From positions 1-25,045 of the forward strand of contig JAIPMN010002416.1 of the NCBI GenBank assembly GCA_020650975.1: DNA of 25,045 nucleotides, in the 5' to 3' direction. Source of the stretch: Apostichopus californicus (lineage: Eukaryota > Echinodermata > Holothuroidea > Aspidochirotida > Stichopodidae). A model generated the notes under the pieces. The model worked only from the letters and a program-made list of their open reading frames with translations, was not told the DNA's origin and did no database searches. Shown piece by piece: positions 1-12,100 of this stretch (positions are counted from its first letter, which is position 1; every line of letters starts with the position of its first letter). A program made the translations under genes and the position numbers.

Positions 1-85
1 ATCACAAACTCTTGATCTAATTATTTCATTTATCCCCGATTATTAATGTACTCTTGTTTGACCTTCTTGCTTTCGATATAAACAG
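1..85 (+). other. End of an upstream intron
   Basis: AT-rich sequence ending in a pyrimidine-containing tract and aacag, the acceptor for the first visible exon. The preceding exon, which must encode the catalytic Asp segment, is outside the window. Confidence 0.7.
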
Positions 86-162
86 AATCCTGATGCAAGT
101 TATGATGTCAACGACAGGGATCACGATCCCACTCCGAGATATGATTTCTACAATACGAATGA
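86..162 (+). CDS. PCSK5: PCSK5-like exon 1 of window: catalytic domain before the active-site His
   Basis: Encodes [20 protein letters not shown] and six more residues (window residues 1-26). This matches the convertase stretch DPGASFDVNDQDPDPQPRY that follows the catalytic Asp. The exon starts after aacag and ends at GA before gtgagt at 163; the next possible donor would include a stop codon. The last codon is split after two bases and becomes GAG with the next exon. The catalytic Asp itself lies in the missing upstream exon. Confidence 0.9.
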
Positions 163-3100
163 GTGAGTATTAGGAAATGTTTTAAAACTTGTTACAACTT
201 GATTTAGATTCAAACTCTTGTTTGTTATGTCAACAAGTTTTTACAAGGCCTCGTAGTCATGATTAACAGTTTTTATTCTCTCTTAAGATATTTTGTTGTC
301 CTGTCTGAAAAGTGTTCAAAATTCAATAGACCATCTGAAGCTGTCAATTACACTATTGAAATTATGATAATTTGAAAACAGAGTTGTATTTTTGTGTGTA
401 CTTATCATACTGTTACTTGAGGTATGAACAGACACATGGTCTGGGTATTTACTTGATTCCTCTCCAAGTTGAGGGGTGAATGTATCATAAAGTGTCTCTG
501 TTTTTGACATGTATGCACCACACAGCACTTAACTTATATAAAGCATATGTTTGCGGTGAATGAATCTCCATTTTACTTCTAAGATTTCTAACTTTATAGA
601 AATTGTCATGTCTTTGTTCCTTCAAATGCAATTCTCTGTATTGTATTTAAAGCCTTCCCATTTAATAGCAACGTATCAGTCACATATTAAATTTTGCTTC
701 AGTTGGCTCACTTTACAGTGTGTAAAGTTTACACTGTGGGTTGCTGTTTGTATAGATCTTCTCACCTCCCACTGGAAGGGCTTTTGTTATGTATACAAAA
801 TTCACTCATGCAAGGTAGCTGGTACCTTAATTGGAAAAGTATGCACCAAACTTTAAGGGCTTGGGAACATAACAATTTTTATTTCAGCTACAATGCATTT
901 ATTAATATCTACAACATGTTTAAGGAAGTCTGCAATGTAACAAATACCTATGTAGAGTAGGATGTGTGCCGGTACATGTGCCAGTAGGATGTGTGCCGGT
1001 ACAACTGTTTCCATGGGTATGAAACTTTCCAGATAAAAGGTACAGTGTGTGGAAGTGGACCTGTTTCCACTGATATGAAATGTCTGGATAGAAGGTGCAG
1101 TGTGTGTAAATTTGACCTACAGTGTAAATGTGACCGGTATAAAATACCTATATAGAAAGTACAGTGTGTGGAAGTGGACCTGTGTCCACCGATATAAAAT
1201 GTCTGGATAGAAGGTGCAGTGTGTAAATTTGGTCTCTGTCCACCGGTATAAAATACCTGTATAGAAAGTACAGTATGTGGAAGTGGACCTTTGTCCACCG
1301 ATATAAAATGTCTGGGTAGAGAGGACAGTGTGTGAAACTTTGATCTGTGTCCACTGGTATGAAATACCTGTATAGAAAGTACAGTGTGTGGAAGTGGACC
1401 TTTGTCCACTGATATAAAATGTCTTATTTATGCTTCTTCCATCCCAGGCATGGCACCAGATGTGCAGGAGAAGTGGCTATGGAGGCTGGCAACGGTGTCT
1501 GTGGTGTTGGTATTGCATATAATGCCAGTATTGGGGGTATGTGTTTTTTTTGTTGTTGTTGTATGTCTAGAAAGATTAAACATTGGTCTTGCTGTATCAG
1601 ATCATATTACAATGAATATCATGAATAATAGAATTAAAAAAAAAATTACCTGAAATTTAATAAATTGAACATGTCAGTGACTTTCTTAGATTTGGATCAA
1701 ATCGTTACCAATAATCAAAGCATAAGAAAATTTGTAAGAAAAACTTTAAGATATCACGTATGAGACCACAGTTATAGCTTTCAAGTAGATTTATATTAGA
1801 CAATGCAGATATAAGGATGCTTGCTGATGTCATATTACAGACAAACATTGTATACTTGCCAACAGATTTGCATACGGTGTCAGGATGCTTGTGTTGGTAC
1901 CATTACTTACTTGGAACCTCTCAAAAAGATTGCATCATATGTTATACCGGTAGTTAGGTTGTATGGATGCCTGATGGTGCCATCACATGCGATAAAGGTT
2001 TTGCAACATATCTGCACAATGTTTTAACTTCAGGTATTAGGATGCTGGATGGTGATGTCACTGATGCTGTTGAGGGATTATCTCTAAGCATTCGGAGGAA
2101 TTTTGTGGATATTTACAGCGCCAGCTGGGGCCCGGAAGACAATGGTGCTACCGTTGATGGGCCTGGGAGGATCGCTATGGCAGCCTTTAGAGCAGGCATC
2201 AGGCGGGTTAGTCTTTTACTCTAAATACCGTTTAACTTCCGGACATGAACAACCTTTCTGTTTTGCGTTTCCAAAGCTAGGCTAGCTTTTCGAGTCCTCC
2301 TATCAGTCTGAATTCATTCAATATGATACCATCAATGCCTGGGCAGGATGAAAGGGGCAAGTAACAATAGATGCACAAATGGGCACTGTATCTTACCAAA
2401 GGCTCATCCTCAACTCTATGCACTGCAGCATTTAAAATGTGTGTGGTATCTTCTCTAGGCAATTGAAGGCGCTGCTGATAAAATTGCTTATGTGAAAACC
2501 TGTAAATGAAGAACAGGGACATAAACTTTGCTATCTTTTATGTGTGCGTATATTCCACTATTTCTTGTATTTCACCTCCAATGTCATGAATTTGGCAATT
2601 TGGGTGTTTTCTCTGCCCCCTCGCTCACCACTCATTGGTTTGTTTGGAAATGTATCCTTTCTCAGTCTGTCAGTAATAGTTTCATCTCCTGTTTCTAATA
2701 GTTTTTATTTTCTTTCTGGTATCATTATCTCTTAAATGATTCCTTCTTGTGTTTCCGGCAGGGGCGGAACGGCCTGGGCTCAATCTTTGTTTGGGCATCG
2801 GGTAACGGAGGTGGTATGGAAGATTCCTGCAGCTGTGACGGGTACGCCAACAGCATCTACACTATATCAGTTAGCAGTGCTAATGAACTAGGGAAGATGC
2901 CCTGGTATCTCGAAGAGTGCTCTTCCACGCTGGCCACCACCTATAGTAGTGGCGGCCGCCGAAAACGTAAAGTGGTAAAGTCATTGTCACCAAATTTTCC
3001 TTTGTGTGCTGCATTTTTTTTAATGACGAGGAAATGTCTGTCCTGTATTTTTTAACAGGGTTTTTTTTTTAAATATTTTTTATATATTAGTAATTCACCT

Positions 3101-6100
3101 GTTTGATGCTTCACTAAATTGTTTACCATGACAAGCAAATGGGTTATTTCTGCAATTGTGTTATAAATGTGGTTTTGTCCCCAAAATTTCCATATTTTCA
3201 ATATTTATGAAGTAAATTGAATGCAAGAACCGTTCCGTTTGTCGATTTTGCAGTTTAGTGGTAAAGAGATTGGCATTGCTCAAATTGAGTTTGGGTACAT
3301 GATACAAAACTCAAACCGTCTTCAAATTGTCTCCAAAAAGGATATCATAAATATTTTAACATGCCTTTTGAAACGCTTCACAGTAGAAGGTTTTTTTCGT
3401 TGTTTCTTTTTTATATTCATTTTCCGATATTTCTTGGACTGGGAATGGAATCTTCGGTTGATGATAACATTCAGTAAGGCTGAGGAACCATATAGCTGTC
3501 TCTCATATTGTCTTATTCATGCTGTTCTCTTTAACAACAGACCACAGCGGATCTGCGTGGCGGTTGCTCCAGTCAGTTCACCGGGACGTCTGCTTCAGCT
3601 CCCATGGCAGCGGGTATATGTGCTTTGGCACTTGAAGCAAAGTAAGTCAGCAATTAATCCAGCCTGAAGGAGAGTTATGAGCTCTTATGTTACAGGCATG
3701 AGCTTTTTCCGCGAATTCGCAGAAAATCCGTAATTTCTTTTCTACCTTGGGAACAAAAATTATTATCCTAACACACTGTAGCATACGCAAACTGGAGCCT
3801 ATACCGCACTTTTTGCAAAGTTCCGTGATTTTTTTTTAACCCTAGGCTCATCCCTGATATTATCATAAAGCTGAGCTCTCTCTCTCTGTCTGCATCAGTC
3901 TCACTAGGTATCTATGTCAGGCATCACTTTCCTGTCTCTTCACAACCACTGCACTCTCATCCTACCATGGTAACCTTTTTCAGCAGATTCCTCTGGCCCA
4001 TTCCAGTCTCCTGACTCTGGTCTTCAGCTTAAAGCACATGGTCTTATTGACAGGGCTAAGGCAATTGCCAGACAAAAACGTTTAAGCACAAAGAGTATCG
4101 TTAGTTTCTGGCGGTGCTGTAACTGGTCGTGACTCGATGAACATGAATTTCAATATACCTCAATTCCATTCATGAAATTAATAGGTCATAGTGATTGCGA
4201 AAGCCAGCCTATACATCCATCCTAACATGCAAGGTAAGGTAAAGTAGTTCATCTGACAGCATAGTTCTTTCTAGGTGTTAATAGACGGAAAGTTTTGGAC
4301 TGAACGAAATTCAACGCTTATTTCCTTGATTGTTTTTACTTCATTTGTTTAAAGTCCTGATCTTACCTGGAGAGATCTGCAATATATCATCGCGGAGACA
4401 GCTAAACATGAGCACCTTGACGGTCATTGGGTCACTAACGGAGCTGGATATAAAGGTAGGACATTGCATCTTCTGCTGCAGTTTGCTTGAATACAAAGAC
4501 CTCAGTATCATGATTCCTGTTGTCAAGTGAGATAAATAGCCCTAATCTGTGGGCCCATCGGTATTTACATGTCTGCGCTGGGTGGGAGGGAGGGGGGGGG
4601 AGGGGGTTGTGGTTGGGTGATAGTCAGATGACATCAACCAGATATGTAGCAGGGCGGTGTTTTCCAGACAAATTTCAGTCTTTGTAATAAAATTCTTCAT
4701 TTCAAATTTCATGCCAGAGCCAAACCTATAAATAATATGTTTCAGTTACCGACAGATTTCCGGAGCAAGAGAGGGGAAAATGAAGAGTTAGAAATATTTT
4801 TGGTTTGCTTTCCTCTTAACTTTCACTACCTTATCTAATTTTATTTTTATGCCAACGATCAGTGAGTCATCGCTACGGGTTCGGGTTGATGGATGCAGAA
4901 GCAATGGTATTGCTTGCTCGTGATTGGATAAACTTACCTCAGCAGAAAGTCTGCACCATCGATGGCACCCCAGGGATAAAGTAAGTGTTTTATAGTCTCA
5001 TTCAGCACAGAAATGAGAATGTGTGATGTCTCGGATCCTGCTGATAAGCAGACACCACACTATTCTCATATCTCACGGGAGTATATTCTGTATTTCAATG
5101 CCAGAAATTTGACAAATTGTGGGTGGGTAAGGGTTGACAAAAGGTAAATACACATGTGAAAAACTAAAAAAAGAAATGTTTTGTCATAAAAAATATAAAT
5201 TTGACAAGTGGTAAAATAGAATGTAGAGGTACAAAAATAAATACCTAACAAATTACATATTCGTTTATTTAATTCCCACTAGCTTTTACTCGATCGAAGT
5301 GACTTCTCATATGCTAAGAAGTTGGAAGAGGGTGCAATTAGTTGATATTTTGTCGTTACCAAGAGATTAATTGATTTATTTAGACTCTGCATAAAACTTC
5401 GACCAATTGAGATGACATAGAAGTCACTGTGGTTGCTTTTTAGGTAAGACCCTCTGTTATCTGCAGGTTATGAACATCATCTGTTATGTGGAATTGACAA
5501 TGAAATGTCCAATGCTATGGAGCAGGGCAACATGATCTGCATAAGAATCGAAAGCGTTTACACGTACGGAAATCCCAAGGCTGTTATGGGTAACTTGTTC
5601 AAGTTTTGTAACATTTTTTTCATCTCATACACAGATTGACACAGTCCCGTGTGTCGCTTCAGTTGGAATCAGATGGGTGCGAACTGGGCCACGTGGGCTA
5701 CCTGGAACACGTCCAGCTCAACGTTACACTCTCTGCTAGGTATCGGGGTGACATTTCTCTAACTTTGATCTCTCCTGCTGGTACCAGATCCACCCTCTTA
5801 CCGTTTAGGATCCGCGACCGCAGAAGAGGCAGTTTCGACGAGTGGACATTCATGAGTACCCACTTTTGGGGGGAGACGTCTGAGGGTACGTGGATCTTAG
5901 AGATCCAGAAAGGAAGTCCACTCAGTTCCAAAGGTGAGTTTTCATTTTCGAGAAACAGTTTCATTGACTCCTTTTGTTTCCTTCCATGATTTCTCTTTAA
6001 AAAAAGAGAAAAAAAGGAATAAAAACCCAAAAAAAGAAAGAAACATTCTTGCAACTGTATTAGCAAGTTGCTCATTTTTGTGATACGATGCCAGATATAT

Positions 6101-9100
6101 TAAACCCAACAGGTTAATCATGTATCAGTGTGAAACTATGGAGGCACTGAGCGTATGTTATAGATAAAACAAATCAGCCCTACTGAAAAGCTATTTAATA
6201 TAAAAACCTGTACTAAACAGTTGGAAAAAACACCCACAAAAAATACAAAGAAGGTAAAGTCAAAAGAAGACGCATGATTTTGATGGTTCATTAACCACAG
6301 CTCTTTGGTAACCTAACAATGACAGGTACCCTTAAAGGTTGGCAGCTTATACTGAGGGGAACATCCTCTCCTCCTCATCCTCATGCCATCTCCCAGAGCT
6401 ACAGCGGAGTAGATGAACAAATCGTCAAGAGGGATCTCGCTTGGGATTCTTACGACTCGGAATATTGGGGATCTGTCAGTGACTTTGATGATGACTTACA
6501 ATGCCACCCAGAGTGTGTGGATGGTTGCTATGGCACAGGGGCTAACGAGTGCTTCAGATGCAAACACTTTGTGGACAGAGACACTATGTAAGTGAAAATG
6601 GCATTGAAATTTTTAATTTTTTATTCTTCTTTCTTTCTTTTGAAAATCAGAGAATTATCAACAAAAAGGTCATAGAGGGGGGAGAAAATAAATTGTACAA
6701 TATGCCCACAAAGTCTCATGTACATAACTTGAAATATGCTTAAAATTTCCCACTTATTTTTGTTCCATTTGGTTGTTATGCTCTAGTTTACTATAGGAGT
6801 TAAGTTAAGAATATTTTCAATCATATTTTTCTGAAGCAATGTGGAGGGTAAACAAACGTTAGGTTATACTATACTACTAATACTATTGAAATATTTTGCA
6901 ACCTGTATTCAAACCTTCATTTTAGTGTCTTTGGCATATGAAGGTTTGTAAAATAATGTTTTGGGTCTTAGCATTCTCCCCTTATTCTTTTCTGGGGAGG
7001 TCCAAGGTTATTTGAGGTCAACAGAGGCTGAAGTTTGAAAACCTTTGAAATACAATCACTTCAAAATCAAACCTTGGATGAACTGCATTCGTAGCACGTG
7101 GATGTACTCAGTAAGTTCAAGAATCCGATGGTGTTTGCAGGGTCAAAGGTCACAGTTTAAATATCTTGCAAAGTTCGGATTTACTTCATATTTGGTACTT
7201 GGATGCACGTAATGAAGTACAAAATCCCTGTTGTTTCCTGCAGAGGTCAAATGTCATTTGAGGTTGACAGAGGTCAAAGTCTGAAAACCTTTTCTAACCG
7301 GATGACTCTAAACGTGAAGGTTGGATGAACTGCATACTTGGTATATAGGGCTCCACAGTAATGAGAAAAGGACTTGTATTGTTTCTTTGGAAGTCAAAGG
7401 TCATTTGAGCTCAGCAGAGGTTAATGCATGAAAAGCATGAGATCCATCTTAAAGATTGCAAGAGCCCTAAATACTAACAGCTGGGCTGTGTAATTCAGTT
7501 GTGCATTTAGTAAAATGTTTGGTATAATTTAATCCTGTTTGGAACTTTAATCCTGATGTAAGTTTTACAAAAAAACTTTTTAAGAGATTTTCATGCATCA
7601 AAACTTAATATTAAGTGATTAACCTATGTGCAGTTATTACTATTACTTGAGAGATTTCCTTAACAATAGAACCACAGTGATTGCTCCTATTGAATGGTGA
7701 TTATCTGAGTGACTCCAGACTACATTTCAAGAACTTTGGTCTAGAACTGAGGTCAGAGAGTTTATTGATTTAACTGGTTCCATGACAATGAAGTGCCATA
7801 CTAATGGAGCAACCACTTCAGATAATTGATATGAATTTACCTGAGTGCAGATAGAACCAGAAAACAGATAGAACCAGATAGAACCAGTATGTTCACTTTA
7901 AATTAAAAACTTGCCTGAGAAGACGCAAGTAGTTTTACTAACAAAGGCTTTGGAATTTACTCTGCCATGGTTTGCGTGGTCAAGCTGGGCATAACTCTCT
8001 CTCTCTCTCTCTCCCCATGGCTAAAACTCTCTCCTCGTGATGATGCAGTTATGTGTTCCCTTTACAAATTGTTTTCTTAAGTTTTGGATTCTAGTTTCTT
8101 CCAACAATAGAAAAAAAAGGTTCTTTTTGGAAGGAAACATAACACAGCATGCGCAAAGTGTAGAAAGGAAGCACAAAGCCTCTTGGCTTTCTGGTGCTTG
8201 ACTATTGGGCTTCATGGTCCTTATACCCGGATGGCCATCTCATCTTCAGCTCGAAGAATCTGCCAGAGAGATTGGGTCTATGGGAGAGGAGGTCTATTGA
8301 CCCTCACAGATCCCACATTCTATCAGCCTGTTCTTAAATATGTTGAGTGTTGGGTCTGTAACTATAATCTTTGGTAGTCCATTCCATGTTTTCTAAACTC
8401 TCGTGAAATATGAGTTCCTCTTTATTTCTAATCAGACTGTTGGTGGTCTCATCTTTTTAGAAAAGGTTTGACTATCGCTCATAATTTTGATATCTATCCT
8501 TCCCTGTGTTTTTGTTATAAAACTTACATAAGGTCCTGGTGCATGTGGCGTTGCTCTATTGCTATCAATCTAAATTTTTTCTTTCCTCATAGGATTTGCT
8601 TTCCATTCCTTTGGTATTAGTCTCGTCATTCTTCGTTGTACTCCTTCTAAATCAGCTAACATTAATTATTATGTACGAAACTTGCACCACATTTTATAAT
8701 CAGAATCACCGAAACGAGAGGTACGTCTCCAATTGTATACTTACAATGATAGATGGGCCAATGTACCCCTTGTACAGAACCATACTGTGAAAAGTTTTCT
8801 TAACTGTGTAAGTACCATTACACTCTATGATATTTGTAAAATTACATTCTTGTCCTTGTTTTTCTAAGTATATAATACCCAGCATCGATATACTCTGTCC
8901 ATCTCCTTCCCAGGGATTGCGTGGCAAAGTGTGGCGACGGCTTTTACGAGCCATTTCAACCCAACAGAAGATGCAGGCGATGCGATGCATCTTGCAAGAC
9001 CTGCAATGGCCACCAACCTGAGGAGTGTACCTCATGCTCTGGCAATAAAGCCCTGAATCCAGATGGGACTTGTGGAACAGATTGTGGAGAATATTACTAT

Positions 9101-12100
9101 AAAGGTAGGTGGCTTGCCTTACAACACGGCACACAGAGTAATGGTTACGTTATAGAGGGGTAGAAAACAACAAACACAGGGTCTGTTCGGATCAGTTTCC
9201 TTGATCAACGAATGGCAAAGCTTGACACCAGTAATAATCAGCCTGGTTGACTTCATTACCAAACTTACCATTTACTAACTTTGCTTCTAGTACTACACTC
9301 TACTTTCCACTTGATCATAATATACACGGCACAGATCATAACAGACTTCTTTGTTTGTGTTTTATAAATCTTGTGGAATTTCAATATTTTTGGGCTTCAT
9401 TTTAACAATTATAATTGACGTTTGCTTAAGATGTCTCTATCGTGTTCGTTACTTGACGAAGAAATTAACGGTGTGTATGGCACGGGTCATAAATGTTTGT
9501 CATATCTGTGGAATGTGTTGTACTGCATAAACACTGTTTTGCTGTAATCAGATTTAATGGCTGTCAACAATGTACCCTCTTCCATGGACTAACAAAAGAA
9601 TAAAAAAGGAAAAGAACATAGGAAAAGACAAAAAAAAAGAAAAAATATGGAGAGGAAATGAAAAGACTGATGTGGGTTAGAAAACTTAGAGAGAATAAGC
9701 AATTGGAGGTTGATGAAAAGGAAAGGAGACCAACAAGAACAAAGGTGATTAGAAAGGAAAAGAATAATTAGTGTACAGGACAAGTCATGCACCAAACAAG
9801 AGGGAGGTAAAATGGAGGGTGAGGTCACACAAATGCTGGTCGGAAGGAACAGGTGGGTTTAGCCATTCCAATCTCAGATGTTGAGACCATTAAAACTCGG
9901 CTGATTACCTGATATCAATCACACATTACGAGACGCCCAGATGTGCTCTTTTTCCTCCAGATGGGAACGAGTGCAAGAAGTGCCCACCCTCCTGCATGCG
10001 TTGCACCGGTACTACTTGCGATCGCTGCGGCGAGGGTACGGTCCTGAAAGGAGGATCCTGCGTCGATAAATGCGAGGGAAAGGAGTACATCGATGAACGA
10101 ACCCGAAGTTGCCAGAACTGCCATGAATCCTGCCAGACCTGCTTCGGCCCCGAGAGTTCCGACTGCATGACCTGTCTGTCTGGGTCATTTTTCAAGAACG
10201 GAAAGTGTGTCGAGGATGTCGGCGATGCGGAATGTGGAGGGTCTTTCTACATCGATGAAAGCGACGGTTACGCAATCTGCTTGCCGTAAGTTAGAGGGAT
10301 CCCTGACCGTGCTTTTCTGTTTCTCAGGGACACTGCCGTTAGAAGAATGTGTTTTTAAATTAAAACACTTGTAGAACTAAACGGATATGAGGATATTTTG
10401 CCAATGTTTTGAAAGACTGTGCACAAGTGTGGCTTTTATGTGGGGTTGTGTCTGTTTATTTTTTATTTTTTTTAGATTCAGCACTCAAAAGGAGTCTGGG
10501 GAAGGTTTAATCAACATTTCTCGTTACTTCTTGCTTGCTTAGAGGCTCGTTCTCAGAACAAAATGAGTCAATATTGTCAATTTCTGCTGGCCTGTCACTT
10601 TTTTACTTATCTGTCATGTGTAAGCTAACGTAGAAGTTAAACCCCATAGAGATAGTAATACAAATGTTTAAAAATGGAAACAGAACATTTGTCAAGAGAG
10701 CAATGTGGTCTAGCCATTATCAAAGGCCAAAGGACGATTGATCTTATGATGGCCGGATTGGGTCCTGGACGGATCGTGGTATCCTAAGGCAAGACCCTTA
10801 ATCCAAATCACCTCTCTTCACCCAGGTGTTGAAATGGGGACCTATGGGGTAACTTGTTAGTATGTATGACTGTACTCTATGGAATGTCCAGCAGGTTATA
10901 GGCTAGAGTGTCGCACTTCGTTGCCCGAGAGGCTACTGGTATGGGTGTGCATACTTGGAGTGTGTGGGCATGACGAATACTAGTGACCAGAGATTAACTG
11001 TTGTAAAGTCTTGCAAAGTCATGACTATATCTTGAGATGCTGTACTATCTTGTTGTACTATCTTGTACTATGGCTCGTAATGAAGGTTCATTTTGTGAAG
11101 ATATCTAGTACGATGTTCTTGTTTGACCAATGGGGTTATTTTTTGGGGGGCAGGAGGGGAGAGGGGGGGGCGGAATTTTTGGTCAAATTACTGCATATTA
11201 GTAAAAACTAAAATAAACAATGCTGTTCTGAAGCATAGGTCTGTTATGTTCTTTACAATTTGCTCCTTTTTCTTGCAGCTGTCATGCATCATGTAGGACA
11301 TGTAACGGTGGAGGGCCTGCCGACTGTATCGAATGTGAAGATTATTACCTATCTTATAAAGGTTCCTGTTTGATCTTCTGTGACGATGGTAAGTTCAGCA
11401 AGGATGTCATTAAAGACCAACGTTACTCAACTTTAACTCTTCGAACAGAGCTGTGCTCTCTCAACACAGTTCAATATTTTGACATTTTTCTTTTTCAGTC
11501 AAATAACCATAAACGTTATGTTACGTTTAGATTAACAAACTCCAGGGAGAAGATGAGATAGTAACAGCTTCATTGTTGGTGGTGTCTTCCGAGAATTTGT
11601 TTAAAATGTGTCAGCTGGATCAGCTACAATGTAGCTTTCATAGCAATAACTTGATCATCTGGACCCCAAGGAATATTTTTGTCAGCAGACAATGTCCAAG
11701 AAAGGAAAGAAAGAAAGAACTGTGTGCTAGTATTATGTTTCTATGACTATTTCAGTGTTCAAGATATTCATCGGTAAAGTATATGCTAAATCTCTGGAAC
11801 GCTCCTTTAAAGGCTAAGTTGATGATGACCGTAGGCCTTTAATGTTAATCCATTGTTTTTTATTAATTCTAAAAACTCAATCTAACCACATACTTTCAAC
11901 TTATTTATAAACAACAGCTCAGCCATTTGGTGACTAGTCAACACCATTTGTCCCCTGGCAACATTTTATTGTATCGTATTTGTAAACATGTTATTTGGTG
12001 CCATACAAGTTATATGTTTCCCTGTTGACGCTTGTGTTACATTTGAGGAACTGATCTTACTTACACCAGTAACCGAACAGAGCAAGTCACAGGGAGAGAA

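Larger units (their letters stand above)
6588..8913 (+). other. Intron 9 (2.3 kb)
   Basis: The longest intron, donor gtaagt, acceptor ttcccag. It holds an AGGTCA-type repeat block (6985-7440), a (CT)n tract (7995-8013) and a - strand retrotransposon remnant (8294-8665), all listed separately. The rest is AT-rich with nothing recognisable, apart from three close copies of agatagaaccag near 7850-7887. Confidence 0.8.

Noticed and set aside
948..1409. 153-codon open frame on the - strand
   Set aside because: It is the tandem repeat of intron 1 read in reverse; the protein is a repeat of the same few phrases and has no domain.
3221..3667. 148-codon + frame
   Set aside because: It crosses intron 4 and reads exon 5 out of the convertase frame; the GTSASAP frame is the real one.
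8706..9134. 142-codon - strand frame over exon 10
   Set aside because: Shadow of the cysteine-rich exon; the + strand FU pattern and splice sites explain the sequence.
9589..9828. 79-codon - strand hydrophobic frame
   Set aside because: It arises from a purine-rich tract; Phe/Leu/Ser low complexity only.
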